DNA of 64,000 bases from Aggregatimonas sangjinii (lineage in GTDB: Bacteria; Bacteroidota; Bacteroidia; Flavobacteriales; Flavobacteriaceae), in NCBI RefSeq assembly GCF_005943945.1, contig NZ_CP040710.1, positions 3,579,501-3,643,500 on the forward strand, given 5' to 3'. Under the pieces are notes generated by a model. The model was not told the DNA's origin and did no database searches. It saw nothing but the letters and a program-made list of their open reading frames with translations. This document shows, piece after piece, positions 45,778 to 55,542 of this stretch; positions within the stretch are counted from its first letter, which is position 1, and each line of letters opens with the position of its first letter. The position numbers were made by a program, and so were the translations under genes.

Positions 45778-46704
45778 TTGGAAACAGTTCAAAACATTGT
45801 TAAATACGATAAAAAACACTCCACAGCGATAACTATCGGCACTTTTGATGGTGTACACATCGGTCATCGTACGATTTTGAAACGTTTGATCAACAATTCC
45901 ACGAGCCTAGAGCTCAAATCAACCGTACTTACTTTTTTTCCTCATCCGAGAATGGTGCTTCAGAAAGACACCGATTTAAAGCTCTTGAACACCATAGAGG
46001 AAAAAACCCGGATTTTGGAAAATCTTGGACTTGACATTCTCGTTGTGCATCCCTTTACGAAAGAGTTTTCGCGCTTAACCGCGACCGAATTCGTTCGGGA
46101 CATTTTGGTCAACACCTTGAAAGCAAAAAAAATAATCATTGGGTACGATCATAGGTTCGGTCGGAATAGAACGGCGAACATTACCGACTTAAAGGCTTTC
46201 GGCAATGCACTCGATTTTGAGGTAGAGGAAATATCAGCCATGGAAGTCGATAGTGTCTCGGTCAGTTCCACCAAAATCAGAAAAGCCCTGGAAGATGGCG
46301 ATATTGTGACTGCGAACGCCTTTCTCGGTTACGAGTATATGCTCACCGGAACGGTTAAAAAAGGTAAGGGACTCGGGCGCCACCTCGATTTTCCAACGGC
46401 GAATATACATATAGACGCGCCTTACAAGCTTATCCCAAAGAACGGAGTTTACGTCGTACATTCCCAAATCGACGGAAAACAGGTCTTCGGTATGATGAAC
46501 ATCGGCTATAACCCTACCGTAGCCGGGAAACATCGCAGTATTGAAGTCCATTTTTTCGATTTCGCAAATGACCTCTACGACCGCCAATTACAGGTAAACT
46601 GTTTTGCCCGACTGCGGGACGAACATAAATTCGATTCGGTCGACGCGTTGAAAGTACAGCTTCAGAAGGATCAAAAGACCGCTCTTGCACTAATCGCCAA
46701 GTGA
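45778..46704 (+). CDS. ribF: bifunctional riboflavin kinase/FMN adenylyltransferase
   Basis: A 308-residue enzyme making FMN and FAD. The adenylyltransferase part shows TIGTFDGVHIGH, TFFPHPR, GYDHRFG and SSTKIR; the kinase part shows KGLGRHLDFPTANI and PKNGVYVV. The start is the TTG at 45778, since no ATG or GTG lies upstream in frame and the first conserved strand follows at the expected distance. The stop overlaps the next start (TGATG). Confidence 0.95.
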   Translation: METVQNIVKYDKKHSTAITIGTFDGVHIGHRTILKRLINNSTSLELKSTVLTFFPHPRMVLQKDTDLKLLNTIEEKTRILENLGLDILVVHPFTKEFSRLTATEFVRDILVNTLKAKKIIIGYDHRFGRNRTANITDLKAFGNALDFEVEEISAMEVDSVSVSSTKIRKALEDGDIVTANAFLGYEYMLTGTVKKGKGLGRHLDFPTANIHIDAPYKLIPKNGVYVVHSQIDGKQVFGMMNIGYNPTVAGKHRSIEVHFFDFANDLYDRQLQVNCFARLRDEHKFDSVDALKVQLQKDQKTALALIAK

Positions 46705-48023
46705 TGCTGAACCGATTGCTTTTTTCGAAGGTCGACAATTCACCGCTCATTATTTTTAGGATATTTTTTGGGATTTTAGTGGCCTTGGAATGCTATGGCG
46801 CCATACTTACGGGGTGGGTCGAGCGTACGCTGGTTGCACCCCAGTTCACCTTTAATTTCATCGGTTTCGAATGGTTACAGCCACTCCCTGGGCCCGGCAT
46901 GTACATTTACTTTATCGTAATGGGCACACTAGGGGTGTTGATAGCCATTGGTTACCACTATCGGTTTGCCGTAATCAGCTTTACACTCCTATGGACAGCG
47001 GTCTACCTGATGCAAAAATCGGCCTACAACAACCATTATTATTTGTTGGTACTTATTTCAGCGTTTATGGCGTGCTACCCTGCCCATCGTTTTTGCTCGG
47101 TCGATGCGAAGCGGCATCCCTCGATCAAAAAAAATTACATGCCGAGCTGGGTAAAATGGACGATCGTGTTACAGCTGCTCATCGTCTATACCTACGCGGC
47201 AATTGCTAAACTCTACGGCGACTGGCTCGATTTTAGTATGGTAGAGGTTCTAATGTCGAACAAAGCGGATTACTATGTTATCGGCTCTATTTTACAGGAA
47301 CCCTGGGTTCATAAAGTTATCGGTGTTTGTGGTATTCTTTTTGATCTCTTGATCGTACCGGCATTGCTTTGGAAACCTACCCGAAAGTGGGCCTTTTTTG
47401 CATCGATTTTTTTCCATTTGTTCAATTCCATCGTTTTTCAGATCGGCATATTTCCTTATCTCTCACTTGCCTTTACCGTATTCTTTTTTGAGGCGGAGAC
47501 CATAAGGGGAATTTTCTTTAAAAAGAAGGTTCTTTATGTAGATGGCGGTATTGCAATACCTTCTTACAAATCTTTTTTGCTCGCTGGTTTCGGGATCTAT
47601 TTCCTCGTACAGCTCGCACTCCCCGTTCGGCATTATTTTTTCAAGGATGCCGTTTTATGGACCGAAGAAGGCCATCGCCTCAGTTGGCGTATGATGTTGC
47701 GTAGTCGCCGTGGAAAAGCGAATTTTAAAGTGGTGAACAACGAAAATGGTAATTTTACCTTTGCGGATACCAAAATATATTTGAGTAAGAAACAACGGCC
47801 AAGGGTTGCCGCTTACCCTGACTTCGCTTGGCAGTTCGCACAGCGCTTAAAAAAAGAATACGCCGAAAAAGGGGAGAACGTGTCGGTCTACGTGGTCGAT
47901 TCCAAAATTAGTATTAACGGAAGACCCTACCGACCTTTTTTAGACCCTGAAGTAGATTTGGCCAATGAGGAATGGAATCATTTCAATCATCATGAATGGA
48001 TACTGCCCTCGAATTTGGAATAA
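46704..48023 (+). CDS. HTTM-domain membrane protein
   Basis: The ATG at 46704 shares its A with the ribF stop and gives 439 residues; a GTG at 46701 is also in frame. About eight membrane segments and the HTTM pattern (horizontally transferred transmembrane domain, related to vitamin-K-dependent gamma-carboxylase): NSPLIIFRIFFG, NNHYYLLVLISAFMA, AIAKLYGDWL, FFHLFNSIVFQIGIFPYL. A soluble C-terminal part follows from about 300. Substrate unknown. Coupling with ribF is a regular flavobacterial arrangement and may be only operonic. Confidence 0.87.
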   Translation: MLNRLLFSKVDNSPLIIFRIFFGILVALECYGAILTGWVERTLVAPQFTFNFIGFEWLQPLPGPGMYIYFIVMGTLGVLIAIGYHYRFAVISFTLLWTAVYLMQKSAYNNHYYLLVLISAFMACYPAHRFCSVDAKRHPSIKKNYMPSWVKWTIVLQLLIVYTYAAIAKLYGDWLDFSMVEVLMSNKADYYVIGSILQEPWVHKVIGVCGILFDLLIVPALLWKPTRKWAFFASIFFHLFNSIVFQIGIFPYLSLAFTVFFFEAETIRGIFFKKKVLYVDGGIAIPSYKSFLLAGFGIYFLVQLALPVRHYFFKDAVLWTEEGHRLSWRMMLRSRRGKANFKVVNNENGNFTFADTKIYLSKKQRPRVAAYPDFAWQFAQRLKKEYAEKGENVSVYVVDSKISINGRPYRPFLDPEVDLANEEWNHFNHHEWILPSNLE

Positions 48024-48030
48024 GCTTTCC

Positions 48031-48062
48031 ATTGCCATATTCCACGATTAAGCCTAAATTTG
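48031..48062 (+). promoter_or_regulatory. promoter of serS
   Basis: ATTG (48031-48034), 20 bases, TAAATTTG (48055-48062): a good Bacteroidota -33/-7 pair, 20 bases before the serS start. Confidence 0.65.
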
Positions 48063-48082
48063 CGGCTTAAACACTATTTGGC

Positions 48083-49354
48083 ATGCTACAGCTACAAACG
48101 GTCCGTGAGAAAAAAGACGAAATCATACAGGCGTTGAAAAAACGTACCATCGATGCCGCGCCATTGGTTGAGAACGTGCTCCGCTTGGATGAAAAGAGAA
48201 GAGCGACCCAAACCCAACTCGACGCCGTTTTGGCCGAAAGCAACAAGCTTTCCAAAGAAATCGGAATGCTTTTTAAAAGCGGAAAGGCACAGGAGGCCAA
48301 CATTTTAAAGGAAAAGACCGTCGCCTTAAAGGAAGACTCTAAATCACTTGGCGATACCCTGAACACTACGGCCGAGGAATTACAGGTGTTGCTGTACCAA
48401 ATCCCCAACGTGCCCCATGAATCGGTGGCAGCGGGGAACTCTGAGGAAGACAACGAAGAGATTTTTGTCGAGGGCGACATCCCCAAATTAATCCCGAACG
48501 CTTTGCCCCATTGGGAACTGGCCAGCAAATACAATATCATCGATTTTGAACTGGGCGTGAAAATAACCGGTGCGGGATTTCCGGTGTATAAGGGTAAAGG
48601 GGCGCGGTTACAACGTGCGCTGATTTCTTATTTCCTGGATAAAAATACGGCCAGCGGCTATACTGAAATGCAAGTACCGTACTTAGTGAATGCGACTTCT
48701 GGTTATGGCACCGGACAGCTGCCCGATAAGGAAGGGCAAATGTACCATGTGGGGGAAGATGACCTGTATTTGATTCCAACGGCCGAAGTACCGGTAACGA
48801 ATCTATTCCGCAACGAGTTGTTGAACAAAAAAGACTTTCCGATTTGCTACACGGCCTACACCCCTTGTTTTAGAAGGGAAGCAGGAAGCTATGGAGCCCA
48901 TGTGCGTGGCTTGAACCGGTTGCATCAGTTCGATAAGGTAGAGATCGTTCGCGTAGAACATCCTACGAATTCCTATAAGGCTTTGGATGGCATGGTGGAA
49001 CATGTAAAAACCATTCTGCGCGAATTAAAACTTCCGTATCGCATTCTTCGTCTTTGTGGCGGTGACCTCGGGTTTACCGCAGCACTCACCTATGACTTCG
49101 AGGTGTTCTCAACGGCGCAAGATCGGTGGCTAGAAATCAGTTCGGTCTCCAACTTCGAGACCTATCAGGCCAATCGCCTGAAATTACGCTACAAAGATGA
49201 AAATGGAAAAAGCCAACTTGCCCATACCTTAAATGGTAGTGCCTTGGCATTGCCTCGGGTTTTGGCCGGAATTTTGGAGAATTGCCAAACCGAAAAAGGC
49301 ATCAAAATACCGAAAGTATTGGTTCCTTATTGTGGATTTGAGATGATTGATTAG
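48083..49354 (+). CDS. serS: seryl-tRNA synthetase
   Basis: A 423-residue class II synthetase: N-terminal tRNA-binding coiled coil (about 1-105), motif 2 CFRREAGSYGAHVRGLNRLHQF, split here as CFRREAGSYG and RGLNRLHQF, then CGGDLGFTAALTYDFEV, and motif 3 NGSALALPRVLAGILE. Charges tRNA-Ser. Standard length, own promoter. Confidence 0.97.
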   Translation: MLQLQTVREKKDEIIQALKKRTIDAAPLVENVLRLDEKRRATQTQLDAVLAESNKLSKEIGMLFKSGKAQEANILKEKTVALKEDSKSLGDTLNTTAEELQVLLYQIPNVPHESVAAGNSEEDNEEIFVEGDIPKLIPNALPHWELASKYNIIDFELGVKITGAGFPVYKGKGARLQRALISYFLDKNTASGYTEMQVPYLVNATSGYGTGQLPDKEGQMYHVGEDDLYLIPTAEVPVTNLFRNELLNKKDFPICYTAYTPCFRREAGSYGAHVRGLNRLHQFDKVEIVRVEHPTNSYKALDGMVEHVKTILRELKLPYRILRLCGGDLGFTAALTYDFEVFSTAQDRWLEISSVSNFETYQANRLKLRYKDENGKSQLAHTLNGSALALPRVLAGILENCQTEKGIKIPKVLVPYCGFEMID

Positions 49355-49399
49355 ATCGTTCTTAACATCCTTCTTTAACAATCTCCGTATCTTTGAGTC

Positions 49400-51187
49400 A
49401 TGCGATTTTTGTTACTTCTCATTTCGTACCTCGTACTACTCACTTCTACTTTTGCCCAAGAAGACAATTTGGCCAAACAGTACTTCAATGATGGAGATTA
49501 TGAAAAAGCATCGGTATACTATGAAAAGTTAGTACAAAAGAACAATGCCCGTATCGATTATGTTGAGGCGTTGGTCGCCTGTTATCAGCAATTGGAACGG
49601 TATACCGATGCCGAAGAACAATTGTTGAAAACATTGGGCAATCGCCGACCCTACCCCCCTATCTACGTAGAGCTCGGCTATAATGCCACGCTCATGGGTA
49701 ATGGCCCGAATAGCGAAGAATACTATACAAAGGCGCAAGAGCAGGTACGGGAAAATCCGAATTACGGCTACGCCATTGGCGAACGCTTCCAGAAATACGC
49801 CTTATTAGACCACGCCCTTAACGCCTATGCCACCGCCATGGAACTGAATCCGCAATTGGATTTCAATTTTCAAATGGCCGCCATTTACGGGGAGAAAGGG
49901 GATATCGATAAAATGTACGATTCCTACCTGAATCTGGTGACCGGCGGGCGTACGTCCAAGTCAAATGTTTTACGTAAAATCGAAGCTTTTATCACCGCAG
50001 ATCCGGAAAACGAAAACAACCTTTCCTTCAAAAGGATACTGTTGGAGAACGCCCAGAAGAATCCAGATGTGCTCTACAATGAGTTGCTCAGTTGGCTTTT
50101 TGTACAGCAAAAACAGTTCGGAAGTGCCTTTCGTCAGGAAAAGGCGATTTACAAGCGTTTGGATGAAACTTCGCTACAGCGTATGGTGAATCTCGGTGCA
50201 CTGATTTTAGCTGAAAAGGAATACGAGGTAGCCCAAGAAGTCTTTGAATACATCATCGAAAAAACAAACGACGAAATCACCAAGCTCGATGCTCAATTGA
50301 ACATAATAGACATTCAACTGGTCGATGCCGATGAAAAATCATTGAATGAAATTCAAGAACAGTTCGAGGCACTAATGACCTATCATGGCTATGAGAGCCT
50401 GACCCTGCAATTACAAGTGGCCTACGCCAACTTCTTGACGTTTCGAAAAGACAGTCCCGAGCCTGCCATCACCATATTGAAGAAAAGTCTAAAGCTGCCT
50501 TTGAACCAACGGGGAGAGGCCTATATAAAATCGGCCTTGGGCGATATTCTGGTCTTCAATCAAAAGTTCAATGAAGCACTCATCTATTTTTCGCAGATTC
50601 AAAAATCCCTCAAAAACGATATTTTAGGACAAAATGCCCGCTATAAAGTCGCGCAGACCAGTTTTTATAAGGGTGATTTCGATTGGGCCTTGACCCAATT
50701 AAAGGTGTTGAGAGGCTCTACTTCGCAGCTAATCGCAAACGACGCCATGCAATTGAGTTTATTGATATCGGATAATTCCTTGGAGGATTCTACCCAAACA
50801 GCACTGAAGAAATATGCCCGCGCCGATTTGCTCAGCTATCAGAAAAAGACAAAGGAAGCCGTTTCAGAACTCAACGGCATTCTTGAAAACCACAAAGGCG
50901 AAAAAATTGAGGACGATGCGCTCTTAAAACAAGCGGAACTGTTGGTATTCCTAAAGGACTACGGAGCGGCGGAATTCAATTACCTGAAAATCATCGAATT
51001 TTATCCCACAGGTATCCTAGCAGATGATGCCCACTTTGCCCTGGGCGAACTTTATCAAAACATCCTGGATCAGCCCGAAAAGGCAAAAGCGCACTATGAA
51101 AAAATCATCTATAACTATCAGGACAGTTATTTTTTTCCACAGGCGCGGAAGAATTTCAGAATGCTGCGGGGCGATGCGCTAAACTAA
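49400..51187 (+). CDS. exported TPR protein
   Basis: A 595-residue protein with signal peptide (about 1-20, LTSTFAQ) and repeated TPR helices through its whole length (for example DGDYEKASVYYEKLV, YTDAEEQLLKT, FNEALIYFSQIQ, QPEKAKAHYEKI). No enzyme domain. It is probably a periplasmic scaffold, conserved in Flavobacteriia. A perfect -7 box TATCTTTG (49388-49395) ends 4 bases before the ATG, hinting at a leaderless message. Confidence 0.87.
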   Translation: MRFLLLLISYLVLLTSTFAQEDNLAKQYFNDGDYEKASVYYEKLVQKNNARIDYVEALVACYQQLERYTDAEEQLLKTLGNRRPYPPIYVELGYNATLMGNGPNSEEYYTKAQEQVRENPNYGYAIGERFQKYALLDHALNAYATAMELNPQLDFNFQMAAIYGEKGDIDKMYDSYLNLVTGGRTSKSNVLRKIEAFITADPENENNLSFKRILLENAQKNPDVLYNELLSWLFVQQKQFGSAFRQEKAIYKRLDETSLQRMVNLGALILAEKEYEVAQEVFEYIIEKTNDEITKLDAQLNIIDIQLVDADEKSLNEIQEQFEALMTYHGYESLTLQLQVAYANFLTFRKDSPEPAITILKKSLKLPLNQRGEAYIKSALGDILVFNQKFNEALIYFSQIQKSLKNDILGQNARYKVAQTSFYKGDFDWALTQLKVLRGSTSQLIANDAMQLSLLISDNSLEDSTQTALKKYARADLLSYQKKTKEAVSELNGILENHKGEKIEDDALLKQAELLVFLKDYGAAEFNYLKIIEFYPTGILADDAHFALGELYQNILDQPEKAKAHYEKIIYNYQDSYFFPQARKNFRMLRGDALN

Positions 51188-51387
51188 GACAACTCCTTTC
51201 GACCAGGGCGCGGGTTGGCCAGGAGACAGGCCAAAGTGATTTGTTGAATCAAAAGAGAAGCATATAAATAGGCCCGAGCTGCGATGAACAGACGGTTTCG
51301 ACCAAAAAGGGTCTCGCAAAGACTGTTTGACGGCGTAGTAAACTATTTTGGAATCTGCGCCACGAAGCGATGAACTTGAAAAATGAT

Positions 51388-51432
51388 TGAGATTCCCGAC
51401 CATGCCTGCTGGCGGACAAGTTCACGGGAATG
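51388..51432. repeat. palindromic repeat element
   Basis: ATTCCCG and CGGGAAT form the arms around a core containing GCCTGCTGGCGG. Similar palindromes with CCTG/CAGG cores occur at 37922-37944, 54342-54371 and in the GIY-YIG units, so this looks like a dispersed REP-like element. Confidence 0.4.
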
Positions 51433-51449
51433 AAAAAAACATACTGTTA

Positions 51450-51764
51450 ATGTACATCTATAACGTAACCACAAATATCGAAAACGCCGTTCATGACGAA
51501 TGGCTCCAATGGATGAGGGAAACTCATATTCCCGATGTCCTGGCTTCGGGAAAGTTCCTAAAAGCAAAAATGTGTAAGGTCTTGGTCGAAGAGGATATGG
51601 GTGGAACCACCTACTCCGTTCAATTTACCGCAAGAGATAAGACCACACTGGAGAAATACTACGCAGAGGATGCGGCGCGCTTGCGAGAAGACGCGATGCG
51701 ACGATTTCCAAACCAATTCGTATCGTTTCGAACGGAATTGGAAGTAATAAGCGAGCACGAATAA
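51450..51764 (+). CDS. DUF4286 protein
   Basis: The ATG at 51450 gives 104 residues matching the DUF4286 pattern (MYIYNVTTNIENAVHDEWLQW, in parts YIYNVTTNIE and HDEWLQWM; VQFTARDKTTLEKYY; NQFVSFRTELE). It is a small ferredoxin-like-fold cytoplasmic protein of unknown function, often next to rsmA in Flavobacteriia, as here (3 bases). Confidence 0.88.
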   Translation: MYIYNVTTNIENAVHDEWLQWMRETHIPDVLASGKFLKAKMCKVLVEEDMGGTTYSVQFTARDKTTLEKYYAEDAARLREDAMRRFPNQFVSFRTELEVISEHE

Positions 51765-51767
51765 CAT

Positions 51768-52637
51768 ATGGGCAAAAAGAAGAAAGCAAAAACCTCCCAA
51801 AAATGGAAGGACAAAAAACCGTGGGAGGACAAAAGCCCCGTAAAGGCCAAGAAATACCTAGGTCAGCATTTTTTAAAGGATGAAGGAATTGCCAAACAGA
51901 TTGCCGAAACACTTCGCTTAAAAGGCTATCGGAATGTCATCGAAATCGGACCCGGCACGGGGGTATTGACGAAATATTTACTCATGCAGCCAATAGATTT
52001 GGTGGCGATGGATCTTGATTCCGATTCCATTATCTACCTCAACCACAGCTTTCCGCTGGAACATCCAAAAGTATTGCAAAGGGAAGGTTCTTTTAAGGTG
52101 CTGGAAGCCGATTTCCTGAACTACGACCTGAGCACACTTTTTGGTGATCAACAATTCGGCATTACCGGCAACTTTCCCTACAACATATCCACACAGATCG
52201 TGTTCAAGATGCTGGAACTACGGGATCAGGTTCCGGAATTTTCGGGCATGTTCCAAAAAGAAGTCGCCAAACGTATCTGCTCCGGACCGGGAAGTAAGAC
52301 TTACGGTATTTTATCGGTATTGGCACAGGCCTTCTACGAAGCGGAATACCTCTTTACCGTACATCCCGAGGTTTTCGATCCACCGCCCAAAGTACAGTCC
52401 GGCGTTTTGCGGCTTACCAGGAAAGACAACTTCGATTTGGAATGCGACGAAAAACTGTTGTTCAGAGTGGTTAAAAGTGCCTTCAACCATCGGCGCAAGA
52501 CCCTCCGCAATAGCCTGAAAAACTTTGAGCTCTCCGACAACCTCAGTACGGATGAAATATTCGATTTGCGCCCCGAACAACTTTCCGTAGCCGATTTTAT
52601 AGCCCTTACGTCAAGAATACAATCGGATATGAAGTGA
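51768..52637 (+). CDS. rsmA: 16S rRNA dimethyltransferase
   Basis: A 289-residue SAM-dependent enzyme (KsgA) that dimethylates two adjacent adenines near the 3' end of 16S rRNA. Seen: [14 protein letters not shown] motif [13 protein letters not shown], catalytic NFPYNIST, and the C-terminal helical domain ([26 protein letters not shown]). A Lys-rich N-terminal extension of about 30 residues precedes the fold. Confidence 0.96.
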   Translation: MGKKKKAKTSQKWKDKKPWEDKSPVKAKKYLGQHFLKDEGIAKQIAETLRLKGYRNVIEIGPGTGVLTKYLLMQPIDLVAMDLDSDSIIYLNHSFPLEHPKVLQREGSFKVLEADFLNYDLSTLFGDQQFGITGNFPYNISTQIVFKMLELRDQVPEFSGMFQKEVAKRICSGPGSKTYGILSVLAQAFYEAEYLFTVHPEVFDPPPKVQSGVLRLTRKDNFDLECDEKLLFRVVKSAFNHRRKTLRNSLKNFELSDNLSTDEIFDLRPEQLSVADFIALTSRIQSDMK

Positions 52638-52685
52638 TTTTTTCGGCAAAAGCCCCGAAATACTTAACTCTTGCCCGTTTTTTCT

Positions 52686-52693
52686 TAGCTTTG
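52686..52693 (+). promoter_or_regulatory. -7 box of mgtE
   Basis: TAGCTTTG fits TAnnTTTG, 30 bases before the mgtE start. No clear -33 at the usual spacing. Confidence 0.5.
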
Positions 52694-52723
52694 CGCCATT
52701 CATAAAATCACCCCGGTATTGGC

Positions 52724-54076
52724 ATGACACCCTTTAAACTTACAGAAGAGCTTATTGTGCAAATCAACGAACTCGTCGAACTACGTCGAGATTCCGAGCT
52801 GGTGGGCTTGATGGGTGAAATACATTATGCCGATGTTGCCGAAATCATCAACGAGCTGAATGAGGAAGAGGCGACCTATCTCATCAAGTTGCTCGACAGC
52901 GACAAGACTTCCGATGTGCTTACAGAGCTTGACGAAGATGTTCGGGAAGGCATTCTTAGCAACCTCTCGGCGAAGGAAATCGCTGGGGAATTGGAAGAGC
53001 TCGATACCGATGATGCCGCCGATATTGTCGGGGAACTTCCCCAGGAAATCGTGCAAGAGGTCATCTCCGAAATCGAGGATAAGGAGCACGCCAAAGATAT
53101 AGTCGACCTGCTGCGCTACGATGAAAACTCGGCGGGCGGTCTAATGGCCAAAGAGCTTGTAAAGGTTAGGGAAGGCTGGGACGTACTTACTTGTGTAAAG
53201 GAAATGCGGGCACAGGCCGAAAACGTGACCCGGGTGCATTCTATTTACGTGGTCGATGACGAAGACCATCTAAAAGGTCGGCTGTCCTTAAAGGATTTAT
53301 TGACCACCTCCACCAAAACCCATATCGCACAAGTATATATTCCGAAAGTCGATTCGGTCAACGTAAACGAAAAACCCGAGGAGGTCGCCAAAATCATGAG
53401 CAAATATGACTTGGAGGCCATTCCCGTAGTGGATGAAATCGGTCGTTTGGTCGGGCGAATCACTATTGACGATATCGTAGATGTTATTAAGGAAGAAGCG
53501 GATAAAGATTATCAAATGGCGGCGGGTATCTCTCAAGACGTAGAGGCCGACGATAGTATTTGGGATTTGACCCGTGCCCGATTACCATGGCTTATTCTAG
53601 GGCTGTTCGGTGGTGCCGGGGCGGCCGTCATCATGGGCGGTTTTGAGGAAATGTTCCGCCAATATACGGTGCTTTTCCTTTTTACCCCACTTATAGCCGC
53701 AATGGCCGGTAACGTAGGCGTGCAATCGAGCGCCATCATCGTACAGGGCCTTGCCAATGACGACATCAAGGGCAGTATCGGAAATCGGCTGATCAAGGAA
53801 ATGTTGCTCGCGCTTTTAAATGGTATTATTTTGGCCTGTCTGCTGCTGCTGTTTACCTGGATCTGGAAAGGGAATTTTATGACCGCCTTGGCCATATCCG
53901 TATCCCTTATCGCAGTAATCGTGGTCGCCGGGTTTATCGGGACCTTCACCCCGCTGTTCCTACACAAAAGAGGCATCGATCCCGCCATCGCAACAGGGCC
54001 ATTCATCACCACTAGCAACGATATTTTCGGTATCCTGATCTACTTTATGATAGCCAAGATGATACTGGGTATTTAA
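52724..54076 (+). CDS. mgtE: magnesium transporter MgtE
   Basis: A 450-residue channel: N-terminal acidic helical domain (about 15-130), paired CBS domains (about 135-255, MSKYDLEAIPVVDEIGRLVGRITIDDI in parts SKYDLEAIPVVDE and GRLVGRITIDDI) that gate by Mg2+, and five membrane helices (about 285-450) with GNVGVQSSAIIVQGLA and the FITTSNDIFGILIYF pore segment. Inner membrane Mg2+ uptake. Confidence 0.96.
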   Translation: MTPFKLTEELIVQINELVELRRDSELVGLMGEIHYADVAEIINELNEEEATYLIKLLDSDKTSDVLTELDEDVREGILSNLSAKEIAGELEELDTDDAADIVGELPQEIVQEVISEIEDKEHAKDIVDLLRYDENSAGGLMAKELVKVREGWDVLTCVKEMRAQAENVTRVHSIYVVDDEDHLKGRLSLKDLLTTSTKTHIAQVYIPKVDSVNVNEKPEEVAKIMSKYDLEAIPVVDEIGRLVGRITIDDIVDVIKEEADKDYQMAAGISQDVEADDSIWDLTRARLPWLILGLFGGAGAAVIMGGFEEMFRQYTVLFLFTPLIAAMAGNVGVQSSAIIVQGLANDDIKGSIGNRLIKEMLLALLNGIILACLLLLFTWIWKGNFMTALAISVSLIAVIVVAGFIGTFTPLFLHKRGIDPAIATGPFITTSNDIFGILIYFMIAKMILGI

Positions 54077-54436
54077 AATTGTTTCGGGCGTTTGCCCATA
54101 CGGGCACCGGGCTTTCCGCGCTACGGGGTAGCCTGCTGCAATCCCTAACGCGGCCATTCACCAGATTCAGGTTGTCCGCAAAGAACGATAACCGTGGTAT
54201 TTTTCAGTATATTTAAAAGACTTTTTCTATTGTTAGAAGTTAGCGGCAAATAGCTACTCACAAATGCTCCTTAAAGTTGACAATTCGATTCAACTTAGAA
54301 AATGTTCACGACATACCTAAGCCAGCCGTTAACGACCTCGCGAGCCTGACTGGCGTCAGGCAGTCAGGCTCAAATCTCGATTATCGAGTAAAAAATCAAG
54401 AAACCGTCCTTTCTAGGACACAATCCGGGCAACACC
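54077..54436. other. gene-free region with structured repeats
   Basis: About 360 bases without a believable gene. The first part (54088-54150) is rich in nested short hairpins (GGGCgttTGCCC, GCCCatacGGGC) and resembles dispersed flavobacterial repeats. A strong palindrome follows at 54342-54371. Confidence 0.45.
54342..54371. repeat. perfect palindromic element
   Basis: GAGCCTGACTG and CAGTCAGGCTC form an 11-base perfect stem with an 8-base loop. No T-run follows, so a REP-like repeat is more likely than a terminator. Confidence 0.6.
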
Positions 54437-54802
54437 ATGAAACCCATCAATCTAAAAGAAAAACATGCCGCCTTCGACAAACAGTGGCATCCACATCAAA
54501 TCGCGGTGGTCGATGACATGCAGGTACTATTGGCCAAGATACAGGGCGAATTCGTGTGGCATGCGCACGAAAATGAAGACGAGCTTTTTCAAGTTCTAAA
54601 GGGAACTTTGTACATGAAGTTTCGCGACAGAACCGAAACAGTAAAAGAAGGCGAGATCATCGTCGTACCCAAAGGCGTTGAGCATCGCCCTTCGACCAAA
54701 AATGGCGAAGAGGTGCATTTGTTGCTTTTCGAAAAACTAAGCACAGCACATACCGGTACCGTTGACCATGAAATGACGCAACACCATTATCCCAAGATAT
54801 GA
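54437..54802 (+). CDS. cupin-domain protein
   Basis: A 121-residue single cupin. Metal-binding motif 1 is H-A-H-E-N-E-D-E (WHAHENEDELFQVLKG) and motif 2 is VVPKGVEHRPST. Function not known; such small cupins often bind a metal and a small acid. Its stop overlaps the next start by 4 bases and that gene overlaps the third by 4 bases, so the three form a translationally coupled operon. Confidence 0.87.
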   Translation: MKPINLKEKHAAFDKQWHPHQIAVVDDMQVLLAKIQGEFVWHAHENEDELFQVLKGTLYMKFRDRTETVKEGEIIVVPKGVEHRPSTKNGEEVHLLLFEKLSTAHTGTVDHEMTQHHYPKI

Positions 54803-55542
54803 AGGTATGGCTATCGTACGGTTTCTTGATCAGCGCGATCTTATTGTGTTCGAATGCCTATGCACAGGAAAGAATGGGCAAAGCGGAAAAATCCTTTGCC
54901 AAAATCGGTATGAAAGAAGGCACAAGAAACGTGACCGTGGCCAACGACTTTGGTAAAAAATGGAAAATGCGGGTTAACTATCCTGAACATACCAAAGAGG
55001 CGAACTCCTTGATTATTGCCCTGCATTGGGCCGGAGGCGGTGATACTTTTCGAGAATTCAATGATTGTCTGGTCGTGCCCGGCTTGGAGTTCCTGAATCC
55101 GATCATCGTATCCCCGGAAGGAGAAAACCAATTATGGTCTTCAGCCAATAATGAAGATAAAGTATTGTCTGTCGTTACGAACGCCAAAAAGTACTGGAAC
55201 GTCGATTCGAATAAGATAGCGGTGGTCGGCTATAGCAACGGGGGCAATGGCAGCTGGTATTTTGCCGAAAAATATCCCGGTATGTTTTCCGCGGCCATTC
55301 CCATGGCGAGCGCTTATGCCCTTACCAAAAAAATTGATATCCCTGTATACGTAATCCACGGACAGCAAGATGAGCTTTTCGATATTGCGAGAACCGAAAA
55401 ATGGGTGAACCAAACCAAAGAAAAAGGTTCCGAAGTCATCTTTAAAGCTGCTGACGGCCTTTCGCATTATGAAGCATGTGCGTATATTGAGCTCCTAAAA
55501 GAGGCTGGGGAATGGCTAGAACAGAAATGGAAAGAACAATGA
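54799..55542 (+). CDS. exported alpha/beta-hydrolase (esterase)
   Basis: A 247-residue protein with signal peptide (about 1-22, NAYAQ). Nucleophile elbow G-Y-S-N-G (VVGYSNGGNGSWYFAEKYP), acid region HGQQDELFD and a His in GLSHYEACAY, as in predicted peptidase/PHB-depolymerase-like esterases. Substrate unknown. Middle gene of a coupled three-gene operon. Confidence 0.84.
   Translation: MKVWLSYGFLISAILLCSNAYAQERMGKAEKSFAKIGMKEGTRNVTVANDFGKKWKMRVNYPEHTKEANSLIIALHWAGGGDTFREFNDCLVVPGLEFLNPIIVSPEGENQLWSSANNEDKVLSVVTNAKKYWNVDSNKIAVVGYSNGGNGSWYFAEKYPGMFSAAIPMASAYALTKKIDIPVYVIHGQQDELFDIARTEKWVNQTKEKGSEVIFKAADGLSHYEACAYIELLKEAGEWLEQKWKEQ

Noticed and set aside
46701-46703. GTG start for the HTTM gene
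   Set aside because: The ATG at 46704 overlaps the ribF stop in the common TGATG arrangement.
54277-54516. Small gene overlapping the cupin start
   Set aside because: It spans a palindromic repeat and overlaps the clear cupin gene in another frame.
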